Assembly (NCBI RefSeq): GCF_046035435.1
Contig: NZ_JBFNFH010000002.1
DNA length: 64,000 nt
Reading direction: 5' to 3' (one strand)
From: Helcococcus bovis
Lineage (GTDB): Bacteria; Bacillota; Clostridia; Tissierellales; Peptoniphilaceae
This document shows, in pieces, positions 35,834 to 43,212 of the stretch; positions within the stretch are counted from its first letter, which is position 1, and every line of letters begins with the position of its first letter. Position numbers and translations under genes: made by a program. The notes beneath the pieces are model-generated. The model saw nothing but the letters and a program-made list of their open reading frames with translations, did no database searches and was not told the DNA's origin.

Positions 35834-36903
35834 TAGTCAATTTCCTTTTTCTTATTTATTATATCCTTAAATAATTTATACAAATATGGAGAAATTATAG
35901 TAAAACTTAATACAATTATCAAAATAAATATAATTAAGTAATCTTTTATTTCAATCTTACCAGCTAAAAAATTATTTGTTCTACTAAAAAATGAGTTCCA
36001 CATTAATTCATGAATACCAAAAGCTATTAAAGTGCTAATAACTATAAATACAAAAACATCTAATAATATACCAACAAATATTCTTAATTTAGTCATTCCA
36101 ACTATTCTATATATTCTAAAATCTTTTTCTAAAAATCTCATTAATACCCAGAAAATTGATGAATAAGAAATTATAGAAAGTATATAGATTATATTTATTA
36201 TTATCATTACTGTAGGACTCAAGCTTGTATCTTTTTCATATGCATCCACAGGAGAACTTATTGATTGTATTGGATAATTAAAAAATAATTTATTCAAATC
36301 ATTCAAATCAGTAGTGTTTAATACCTTTTTAGTCCTGAAAACAATCTGATTTATCTCAAAATTGCTTAAATACGTTTCAGAACTTACTAGAAAATCTACA
36401 CCTTCCCAGTATCCTATAACTTTTAAATTAATACCATTTATTTTTAAAAATTTATTATCTTTTTTCAAATTATAAGAAAGAGGTATTAAAACTTCATTAT
36501 TTCCTAGTTTAGAAAATTTATCAATACTAGAATTTTTAAGTTCAATTTCATTTATAAAAGGTGTTTCATGTAAAAATGTAGAAAAATATAATTTTTCATC
36601 ATCTTCATTATATACATTTTCTTTAATTTTAACATTTGTAATTTTAAAAGAATCTAAATCTGGTAAATTCTTTTCTAATAATTTTAAATCATTATCATTT
36701 AAGCTTTTAGAAAATATTATGTTGTAAAATCTATATTTAGTGTTATTTTCTCGTCTATCATTAAATTGAGGCATATATCTAACAAATAAACTTGTAAAAA
36801 ACAGAATAGACAGTACTGATGATATTATTAAAAATAAAACTATTAGCTTATTATATTTAATTTGTTTTTTTAATCTTCTTAAAGACAGTTTAATATCAAT
36901 CAT
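35833..36903 (-). CDS. FtsX/MacB-like ABC permease
   Basis: 356 aa with one N-terminal membrane helix (about 19-43), a 180-residue extracytoplasmic domain and three C-terminal helices (about 225-250, 275-300, 320-345), the MacB/FtsX plan. RIYRIVGMTKLRIFVGILLD near 258 is the typical coupling segment between helices. The ATG overlaps the stop of the small secreted protein gene (TAATG). Confidence 0.82.
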   Translation of the reverse strand: MIDIKLSLRRLKKQIKYNKLIVLFLIISSVLSILFFTSLFVRYMPQFNDRRENNTKYRFYNIIFSKSLNDNDLKLLEKNLPDLDSFKITNVKIKENVYNEDDEKLYFSTFLHETPFINEIELKNSSIDKFSKLGNNEVLIPLSYNLKKDNKFLKINGINLKVIGYWEGVDFLVSSETYLSNFEINQIVFRTKKVLNTTDLNDLNKLFFNYPIQSISSPVDAYEKDTSLSPTVMIIINIIYILSIISYSSIFWVLMRFLEKDFRIYRIVGMTKLRIFVGILLDVFVFIVISTLIAFGIHELMWNSFFSRTNNFLAGKIEIKDYLIIFILIIVLSFTIISPYLYKLFKDIINKKKEID

Positions 36904-37115
36904 TATCTTAATTCTATTATACTACCATTTACATCATCAGTTGGTATTATATTTCCTGTGTGATACTCTACTCTTTTTCCACCTGAAAACGTATAGTAAA
37001 AAGATCTGTTCATATTTATATCCATTTGCATTGCATTTACTATTGAATTAAATGTTATAGAAATTAATACTATAATCCCAAATAGACCTATTTTATTTAT
37101 AATTTTTTTTATCAT
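36903..37115 (-). CDS. Small secreted peptide, candidate bacteriocin-like product
   Basis: 70 aa with a clear Sec signal (MIKKIINKIGLFGIIVLISI, cleavage expected after NSIVNA), leaving about 42 residues with no cysteine: QMDINMNRSFYYTFSGGKRV and the rest to a C-terminal IIELR. It leads the ABC unit behind a near-consensus promoter and AGGAG. Small secreted product, FtsX-like permeases and MacB-like ATPase resemble lactococcin-972-type loci, but the peptide itself does not clearly show that family's pattern. Function unproven. Confidence 0.65.
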   Translation of the reverse strand: MIKKIINKIGLFGIIVLISITFNSIVNAMQMDINMNRSFYYTFSGGKRVEYHTGNIIPTDDVNGSIIELR

Positions 37116-37160
37116 TTTTATTCTCCTATTTTATTTTGTTTTTTATTTGTTTACGTTATC

Positions 37161-37188
37161 ATTATATCTTTTTTTTATATTATGTCAA
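37161..37188 (-). promoter_or_regulatory. Promoter of the small secreted peptide-ABC unit
   Basis: Minus strand TTGACA (37183-37188), 16-bp spacer and TATAAT (37161-37166), near-perfect consensus about 45 bases before the start codon. Confidence 0.85.
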
Positions 37189-37351
37189 TAAAATAACTTA
37201 TTTTTTTAATATTTTTTTTCTCATAAAAATTTTTAAAATTATTAATTTCAATCATCAATTGTAAATATGCTTAAAATATGATATCATTATCACAAATATA
37301 GACTATGTAATACAAACATTGGTATATCTATATTTTAAATAGGAGTAATCT

Positions 37352-37780
37352 ATGAAATTGAAAAAAATATTATTTTTTGCTTTTTTAATTTTTGTATTTG
37401 TTTCATGTAGTAACAAGGAAAATAATTTTTCAGAATTAATTCCTGAAGACAGTTCAAAAAAAGTTTCTGCCGAAATTAAAGAATTTAAAAATGATATAAT
37501 TACGTATGAATTGAAAAATCACAAGGATTTGTCATATACTTTTTCCGATTTTTATATAGTCTATAGACTAAATAAAAATAAATGGGAAGAATTATTAATG
37601 AATCAAAATATAAAATCTAACTTATTTAAGTTAAAACCAAGTGAATACAAAGAAATTACTTTGCAATTACCAAATAATTTTTCAAAAAATTTTAAGGGCA
37701 TTTTTCGAATTAGAAAACCTTTTGTGTACGATGAAAAAAATGAAATGGAAAATGTAGATATGATTTTTGAAATAAAATAA
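37352..37780 (+). CDS. Lipoprotein with an Ig-like domain
   Basis: 142 aa. Lipobox FVSCS (Cys near 19), then a single all-beta domain. The pattern YELKNHKDLSYTFSDFYIVY, W-EELL, LKPSEYKEI, FKGIFRIRKPF resembles the bacterial Ig-like domain found in many Firmicute lipoproteins (strand, 'xxxKWEEL', then G-x-FRI). Role unknown. Single plus-strand gene between two minus-strand units. AGGAG precedes the ATG. Confidence 0.7.
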   Translation: MKLKKILFFAFLIFVFVSCSNKENNFSELIPEDSSKKVSAEIKEFKNDIITYELKNHKDLSYTFSDFYIVYRLNKNKWEELLMNQNIKSNLFKLKPSEYKEITLQLPNNFSKNFKGIFRIRKPFVYDEKNEMENVDMIFEIK

Positions 37781-37815
37781 AACATCATGAGAAAATAATT
37801 TAATCATGATGTTTT
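37779..37815. terminator. Bidirectional terminator
   Basis: Arms AAAACATCATGA (37779-37790) and TCATGATGTTTT (37804-37815), perfect 12 bp, between convergent lipoprotein and ABC-F genes. Confidence 0.85.
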
Positions 37816-37832
37816 ATTTTGTTTTATAGATT

Positions 37833-39392
37833 TTACTTAAATAGCAAGCTAAATTCTTCCATATTCCATACTGTTGTTGCAATATCTTCATAAAATGCTT
37901 TTTCATGAGAAATTAAGAAAATTCCTCCATTATATTCTTTAAGTGCACGTTTCAATTCATCTTTCGCAGCATTATCTAAGTGATTGGTAGGTTCATCAAG
38001 CATTACAATATTTGTTGGTTTATTTATCACTTTACACAATCTAACTTTAGCTTTTTCTCCACCACTTAATACTTTAACTTGAGATTCATACTGTTCTGTT
38101 GTAAGTCCACATTTTGCAAGTGCAGCTCTTACTTCATTTTGTAATAATGAAGGAAATGCATCCCATACTTCATCTATAGCTGTCTGATTTCCATATGTTT
38201 CTTCTTGCTTAAAATATCCTATGTGTAAATTTTGACCAAAATGAATTTCTCCTGATAATGGTTTTATTTCACCTAATAAGGTCTTTACAAGAGTTGTTTT
38301 ACCTAAACCATTCATACCTGTAATAGCTATTCTGTCCCCTCTTTCCATTCTTAAATTCAATGGGACTGTCAATGGACTTTCATCATCATAACCAATTACT
38401 AAATCTTTAGTTTCAAAAATAAGTCTCGATGTTGAACCAATTTCCTTAAATTCAAATTCTGGATCTGGCTTCTCTCTTTGAAGCTCAATTCTGTCCATTT
38501 TATCTAGCATTTTTTGTCTTGACATAGCCATATTTCTAGTTGCGATATTTGCTTTATTTCTTGCAACAAAATCTTCTAATCTCTTTATTTCTTGCTGTTG
38601 TTTTTTGTATGCATTTTCAATTTGTTTTAACTTTAATTCATGTAATCTTTCAAATTCTGAATAGTTTCCTACATATCTATTTAATTCTTTATTTTCAACA
38701 TGATAAATTAAGTTTATAACAGAATCCAAAAATTCAATATCATGAGAAATTAGGATGAATGCATTTTCGTATTCTTTAAGATATCTTCTCAACCACTCAA
38801 TTTGAGTTTCATCAAGATAGTTAGTAGGCTCGTCGAGCATTAAAATATCAGGCTTTTCTAATAATAGTTTACATAGTAAAACCTTTGATCTTTGCCCACC
38901 AGATAAATCCTTAAATGGAGTATCTAAACCTAATTCAACTATTCCCATATTATTTGCCAGTTCATCTATTTTAGAATCAATTACATAAAAATCTCTATAT
39001 TCGATAATATCTTGTAAAAGTCCTACTTCTTCCATCATTTCATTTAATTCAGTTTCGGAAGCATCAGCCATACTCATGTAAAGTTCATTTATCCTTGATT
39101 CCTTTTCAAACAAATCTGAAAAAGCATCTTGCAAAACTTCCCTTACAGTTACATCTTTATCGTATGATGCCAATTGATCCAAATATCCAACTTTAACAAA
39201 TTTCGCCCATTCAATTGTTCCCGTATCAGGTATTAATTTTCCAGTAATAATATTCATAAACGAAGATTTACCTTCTCCATTTGGCCCAATCAATCCAACA
39301 TGTTCACCTTTTAATAATCTAAAATTAACATTTTCTAATATTTCTCTACCACCATAACTGTGATTCAAGTTTGAAACAGTTAATATACTCAT
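37833..39392 (-). CDS. ABC-F family ATPase
   Basis: About 519 aa soluble protein with two ATPase domains and no membrane part, of the ribosome-associated ABC-F class. Walker A GPNGEGKSS near 34 and GMNGLGKTT near 353; signatures LSGGQRSKVLLCKLL and LSGGEKAKVRLCKVI; Walker B LMLDEPTNYLD and VMLDEPTNHLD. The linker between domains (about 240-300) is charged and helical. Chosen start 39392 (second of two adjacent ATGs) puts GGAGG at better spacing. Whether it is a housekeeping translation factor or gives antibiotic protection is not decidable. Confidence 0.88.
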   Translation of the reverse strand: MSILTVSNLNHSYGGREILENVNFRLLKGEHVGLIGPNGEGKSSFMNIITGKLIPDTGTIEWAKFVKVGYLDQLASYDKDVTVREVLQDAFSDLFEKESRINELYMSMADASETELNEMMEEVGLLQDIIEYRDFYVIDSKIDELANNMGIVELGLDTPFKDLSGGQRSKVLLCKLLLEKPDILMLDEPTNYLDETQIEWLRRYLKEYENAFILISHDIEFLDSVINLIYHVENKELNRYVGNYSEFERLHELKLKQIENAYKKQQQEIKRLEDFVARNKANIATRNMAMSRQKMLDKMDRIELQREKPDPEFEFKEIGSTSRLIFETKDLVIGYDDESPLTVPLNLRMERGDRIAITGMNGLGKTTLVKTLLGEIKPLSGEIHFGQNLHIGYFKQEETYGNQTAIDEVWDAFPSLLQNEVRAALAKCGLTTEQYESQVKVLSGGEKAKVRLCKVINKPTNIVMLDEPTNHLDNAAKDELKRALKEYNGGIFLISHEKAFYEDIATTVWNMEEFSLLFK

Positions 39393-39451
39393 CATTCCTC
39401 CAATCAAAATTCTAAAACATTCAATTAATTATAACATATTCTAAAATTAAA

Positions 39452-39487
39452 AAAAGCCACATATAGCCTAAACTATATATGACTTTT
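39452..39487 (-). terminator. Terminator after folT
   Basis: On the minus strand AAAAGTCATATATAG pairs with CTATATGTGGCTTTT (G-U pairs allowed), loop six bases, then a T-run. It starts right after the folT stop. Confidence 0.8.
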
Positions 39488-39490
39488 ATT

Positions 39491-40054
39491 TTATCTAAAT
39501 TCTTTTTCAAAATCGATAACTTTTGTAAATCTATCTATTAATATTTTTATAATAACAGCATAAACTGGAATTGAAATTGCTTGTTTTGTCAATGCTTTTG
39601 TCATCAACAATATAACACTGTTTCTTCCGTATAACCAAACTGAAAATATTGGAACTAATACAACGGAAGTTAAAACTTGTCCAATTAGTATACCAACAAA
39701 TATTTTTACTAATGAATATTTTGGATATTTAGCTCCTAATAAATTCGCAATAACTACTGGAATCATCCCTGTTAAAGCTGATGTTAAAGAAAATAAAATA
39801 TTAAATGGATATGATGAAGGTCTTACAATAAATGCAGCTATATCTGTCACTCCTCCAACAATAAATCCAGGTATTGGTCCCAATAAAAATCCTGAAATAA
39901 TAATTGGAAATCCACCAAAACTTAGCATACCAACACGCAACGTATTTACCATAACTCCTAATGCAACAAAAATTGCCATATATGTTATTTTCACCGTTGT
40001 AAATTTATTTGATTTATCTTTTTGAATAATTTCACCTAATGATGTGTTTTTCAT
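39491..40054 (-). CDS. folT: ECF transporter folate-binding S component
   Basis: 187-aa integral membrane vitamin-capture subunit with about six helices. The N-terminal helix ITYMAIFVALGVMVNTLR and GFPIIISGFLLGPIPGFIVG are typical of the FolT-type S components that share an ECF energising module. Folate as substrate is supported by the THF riboswitch directly upstream. AGGAGG precedes the ATG. The ECF ATPases and T component are not in this window. Confidence 0.9.
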   Translation of the reverse strand: MKNTSLGEIIQKDKSNKFTTVKITYMAIFVALGVMVNTLRVGMLSFGGFPIIISGFLLGPIPGFIVGGVTDIAAFIVRPSSYPFNILFSLTSALTGMIPVVIANLLGAKYPKYSLVKIFVGILIGQVLTSVVLVPIFSVWLYGRNSVILLMTKALTKQAISIPVYAVIIKILIDRFTKVIDFEKEFR

Positions 40055-40072
40055 ATATTCCTCCTAAAAATT

Positions 40073-40094
40073 ACTACTTAAGGGAATAAGTAGT
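40073..40094 (-). promoter_or_regulatory. Expression-platform hairpin of the folT riboswitch
   Basis: Perfect stem ACTACTTA/TAAGTAGT followed on the minus strand by AATTTTTAGGAGG. Its 5' arm overlaps the 3' strand of the aptamer's closing stem, so aptamer and hairpin could be alternatives. The U-run favours termination; proximity to AGGAGG also allows translational control. Confidence 0.6.
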
Positions 40095-40188
40095 GAACGC
40101 AATTACCAATCGCAAACTGTATTAACAATTTATTCGTGTTAAGACAACGTCCCATTCTTAACCACTATCGCTGGTAATCTACTCTAAC
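40088..40188 (-). ncRNA. Tetrahydrofolate riboswitch
   Basis: The minus strand has the THF aptamer landmarks in order: GAGTAGATTACC (5' closing stem), GAATGGGACGTTGTC with the following ACACGAA, and GGTAATTGCGTTC closing the stem. These match the known THF riboswitch consensus (GAGUAGAU ... GAAUGGGAUGUCGUC ... AUUGC). It sits in the leader of folT, the expected kind of target. Confidence 0.9.
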
Positions 40189-40211
40189 GAAATTATTATA
40201 TCATAATATTT

Positions 40212-40778
40212 TTATTCTTCATACTTAAAATCACAAGAAGTTAAATGATCATTAATCACTCCTATAGCTTGTAAAAATGAATAAATCGTAGTACTTCCTA
40301 TAAATTGAAATCCTTCTTTTTTTAAATCTTCACAAATTTTATCAGATAACATATTTTTTGATGGCACTTCCTCTGGTGTTGACCATGGATTTATAACCGG
40401 TGTATCAAAAACATATCTCCAAATAAATTTAGAAAAAGATCCATATTTTTGTTGAATTTCCAACACTTTCTTAGCATTATTAATTGAAGACACAATTTTC
40501 TTTCTATGTCTTATAATCTTACCATTTTCAAGTATTTTCTCAATTTTTTCTTCAGAAAAATTTCCAACTTTTTCAATTTCAAAGTTTTCAAATTCTTCAT
40601 CAAATAATTCTTCCCTTTGAAGAATGGTATTCCATGAAAGTCCTGACTGAAACATTTCAAGAACTAACATTCTAAACATTTCTCTGTCATCTCTAACAGG
40701 CTTTCCCCACACATTATCGTGATAATGCTTCATTTTTTCATTTTTTTCTGCCCATAAACATCTTTTTATTTTTTCCAT
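40212..40778 (-). CDS. tag: DNA-3-methyladenine glycosylase I
   Basis: 188-aa base-excision enzyme that removes 3-methyladenine. The N-terminal RCLWAEKNEKMKHYHDNVWG, with the zinc-binding Cys and His, and the C-terminal NDHLTSC (His and Cys) are diagnostic of the zinc-snap TagI fold. VLEMFQSGLSWNTILQ near 40 and NPWSTPEEVP near 133 are also family-typical. Single gene. Confidence 0.93.
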   Translation of the reverse strand: MEKIKRCLWAEKNEKMKHYHDNVWGKPVRDDREMFRMLVLEMFQSGLSWNTILQREELFDEEFENFEIEKVGNFSEEKIEKILENGKIIRHRKKIVSSINNAKKVLEIQQKYGSFSKFIWRYVFDTPVINPWSTPEEVPSKNMLSDKICEDLKKEGFQFIGSTTIYSFLQAIGVINDHLTSCDFKYEE

Positions 40779-40902
40779 ATATTACCTTCTTTAATTTATC
40801 TTTTATAAGATTAGATTAATAAGCAATTATTAACAATCTAATTATAATATATAAAGTTTAAAATATAAAAGATTTAATATAAATTTTTAAAATAAAAAAA
40901 TC

Positions 40903-40932
40903 GTTGCAAAACAACTTTCGTCATTTCACAAC
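40903..40932 (-). terminator. Terminator after the surface protein gene
   Basis: On the minus strand GTTGTGAAATGAC, loop GAAA, GTTGTTTTGCAAC: 13 bp including four G-U pairs, closed by a GNRA-type tetraloop and followed by a T-run. Relates in sequence to hairpins at 15656 and 45453. Confidence 0.8.
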
Positions 40933-40947
40933 AACTCATTTTATTTG

Positions 40948-42546
40948 TTATTCATCTTTTTTCTTTTTAGTTGCAACTAATGCTGCTCCTGCTACTATCG
41001 CAGTCATTGCACTTGTCATAACTCCTAAATCTCCTGTGTTTGGATTTTGGTTATTTTGGTTATTAGATGTTTTTTTATCATCTGACACTTTACTTTCACC
41101 TTCCACAACCATAAATCTTGTCTTTATAATTGAAGCTTCATATTTGTCTGTTTCTTTTGAAACTATTTCTAATTCATATGTTCCTAAAGGCAATGTTTCT
41201 AAATATGAATTTTTCAATGTAATCTTTATACTTCCTTTTTTAACTTCATATTTTGACTTATCTAATACTTTTCCACCAACTCTAACTTCTTCAAATGATG
41301 AAATTTCTGCATCTGTCTTAACTACAATATCTTTTTTTGAACCTTTTACATATTTTAATGTTTGTTCTGTCAATAGTTTTGGTTGTTTTCTTGTAATTGT
41401 TTGTCTTTGAGGTTGTGGTTTTGTTTCTGTTTTTTCTTTTTCTGCTTCTTCTTTTTGTTTTTCTGATTCTTCTTTTTGTTTAATAGCTTCCGATTCTTGT
41501 GGCTCAGGTTTTGCTGGCTCCTTCGGTGTTGTCGGTGCTGGCTCCTTCGGTGTTGTTGGTGCTGGCTCCTTCGGTGTTGTTGGTGCTGGCTCCTTCGGTG
41601 TTGTCGGTGCTGGCTCCTTCGGTGTTGTTGGTGCTGGCTCCTTCGGTGTTGTTGGTGCTGGCTCCTTCGGTGTTGTTGGTGCTGGCTCCTTCGGTGTTGT
41701 TGGTGCTGGCTCCTTCGGTGTTGTTGGTGCTGGCTCCTTCGGTGTTGTCGGTGCTGGCTCCTTCGGTGTTGTCGGTGCTGGCTCCTTCGGTGTTGTCGGT
41801 GCTGGCTCCTTCGGTGTTGTTGGTGCTGGCTCCTTCGGTGTTGTCGATGCTGGCTCCTTCGGTGTTGTTGGTGCTGGCTCCTTCGGTGTTGTTGGTGCTG
41901 GCTCCTTCGGTGTTGTCGGTGCTGGCTCCTTCGGTGTTGTCGGTGCTGGCTCCTTCGGTGTTGTCGGTGCTGATTCCTGATTAGGTTTTTTTGGCATAGG
42001 TGTTGATTCTATACTTTTAAATAAAGTTGACGAAAATTTTCTAATTTCTCCACCTGGTAATGATAAAGTAATATTTTCTAATCCCTTTGCCTTACTAATA
42101 TCATATAATACTAACGTTTTAATATCTTTAGTATATCTTAATCTTATTTTATCCTCTGTCCTTTTATTATATTTAATTACGGACCTTGTAAAATTACCAT
42201 CTGTCCCTAATATTTTTCCATTTTTTATTTCAATATATCCAGTATTTCCATAAGAGCTTCTTTCATATTCATATTCTATAGTATAATTTATCTTTTGTCC
42301 GTCTTTTAAATTAGTTACAACAATTATATCACCGTAATTATAAACTTCAATTTTTTCAGCTCCTAGAGAATTATTAGATATTGCACCCCCCGCTAACGAA
42401 TCACTTGCATAAACTGTATTTTGAGAGTTTGATGGCCTTAAAACTCCTATATTCATAAACATACCAAAACCTAGTATAACCGAGCATAAACCCACACTCA
42501 ATTTTCTCATACCATATTTTGGTTTTTTCTCAAATTTTCTATTCAT
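40948..42546 (-). CDS. Sortase-anchored surface protein with Pro-Thr-Lys-Glu repeats
   Basis: 532 aa. A GMRKLSVG/YSIRK-like signal peptide (residues 8-33, KPKYGMRKLSVGLCSVILGF) is cleaved near VYASD. A non-repeat domain of about 150 residues follows. Next come 19 tandem copies of an 8-residue unit (TTPKEPAP, one with Ser) and a Glu/Lys-rich segment. An Ig/X2-like domain follows (VGGKVLDKSKYEVKKGSIKI, then YLETLPLGTYELE). The C-terminus has NPNTG, a hydrophobic helix and KKKKDE, a sortase signal with Asn in place of the usual Leu. Probably an adhesin or wall stalk; the ligand is unknown. Confidence 0.85.
   Translation of the reverse strand: MNRKFEKKPKYGMRKLSVGLCSVILGFGMFMNIGVLRPSNSQNTVYASDSLAGGAISNNSLGAEKIEVYNYGDIIVVTNLKDGQKINYTIEYEYERSSYGNTGYIEIKNGKILGTDGNFTRSVIKYNKRTEDKIRLRYTKDIKTLVLYDISKAKGLENITLSLPGGEIRKFSSTLFKSIESTPMPKKPNQESAPTTPKEPAPTTPKEPAPTTPKEPAPTTPKEPAPTTPKEPASTTPKEPAPTTPKEPAPTTPKEPAPTTPKEPAPTTPKEPAPTTPKEPAPTTPKEPAPTTPKEPAPTTPKEPAPTTPKEPAPTTPKEPAPTTPKEPAPTTPKEPAPTTPKEPAKPEPQESEAIKQKEESEKQKEEAEKEKTETKPQPQRQTITRKQPKLLTEQTLKYVKGSKKDIVVKTDAEISSFEEVRVGGKVLDKSKYEVKKGSIKITLKNSYLETLPLGTYELEIVSKETDKYEASIIKTRFMVVEGESKVSDDKKTSNNQNNQNPNTGDLGVMTSAMTAIVAGAALVATKKKKDE
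41513..41968 (-). repeat. 19 tandem 24-bp repeats in the surface protein gene
   Basis: Nineteen in-phase 24-bp units (plus-strand unit begins GCTGGCTCCTTCGGTGTTGT). They are almost identical, differing mainly at one C/T position, with one GAT for GGT variant. The near identity suggests recent expansion and likely copy-number variation between strains. Confidence 0.95.
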
Positions 42547-42705
42547 TTTTCCTCCAATATTTTTATAAAATGTTCAACAAAATATTAACATTTTATTTTC
42601 AATATTACAAGTTTAATATTATTAGTTTTTTATCTAATTATTTTCAATAAAATTTTTTCCTATATTATACTGATTTTTATCCATTTCAAATAATAATTGT
42701 AATTT

Positions 42706-43212
42706 TTAATCTATATCTAAAACCTTAACTTCCCCAGTTTTCAGTGTTTCTTGAACGTCTATAACACGTTGATTTGATGAACCTCTGAACTTTAATCTCA
42801 AATCTCTTAGTTCTTGCTTAAATGGTCCATCCACAAGTATATCACATTCTTTCAACATTTCTAATCTGTCTGGATCTTCTATTAATTTTTCATAAATATA
42901 TCCAGAATATGCCCAAATATGTTTTCCGGTTTCTTTTTTTACTCGTCTAATTATTTCTGTAAGCCATGTATTTTGAAATGGCTCACCTCCTAAAAGTGTT
43001 AATCCTTTTACTGCAGGATCTTTCATATATTCTAATACAAGATCTGTTTCCTTTTCAGTCCATTTATTTCCATAATTTGGGTCTTGATAAAGTTCATTAA
43101 AACATCCTGGACATTTATGAGTACAGCCTGTACAGAAAATTGTAACTCGTATTCCAAAACCATTTGCTACATCATACTTTCTAATTTGTCCGTAATTTCC
43201 ATACTTTATCAT
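42706..43212 (-). CDS. nrdG: Anaerobic ribonucleotide reductase activating protein
   Basis: 168-aa radical-SAM activase that installs the glycyl radical on NrdD. The iron-sulfur cysteines are in FCTGCTHKCPGCFNE near residue 27, and TLLGGEPFQN near 80 is the AdoMet GGE motif. The ATG overlaps the nrdD stop (ATGA), giving coupled expression under the NrdR boxes. Confidence 0.95.
   Translation of the reverse strand: MIKYGNYGQIRKYDVANGFGIRVTIFCTGCTHKCPGCFNELYQDPNYGNKWTEKETDLVLEYMKDPAVKGLTLLGGEPFQNTWLTEIIRRVKKETGKHIWAYSGYIYEKLIEDPDRLEMLKECDILVDGPFKQELRDLRLKFRGSSNQRVIDVQETLKTGEVKVLDID

Noticed and set aside
36903..37115. Calling the secreted peptide lactococcin 972
   Set aside because: Context fits but the aromatic/glycine pattern of that family is not clearly present, so only a candidate bacteriocin-like label is given.
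41513..41968. Regularly spaced repeats resembling a CRISPR array
   Set aside because: Units are contiguous with no spacers and encode an in-frame peptide repeat; no cas genes are present.
41476..41984. Two long plus-strand open frames of Leu/Cys/Trp-rich or Leu/Ala/Pro repeats
   Set aside because: They are open only because the 24-bp repeat unit is a multiple of three without stops on that strand; the minus frame has signal peptide, domains and anchor.
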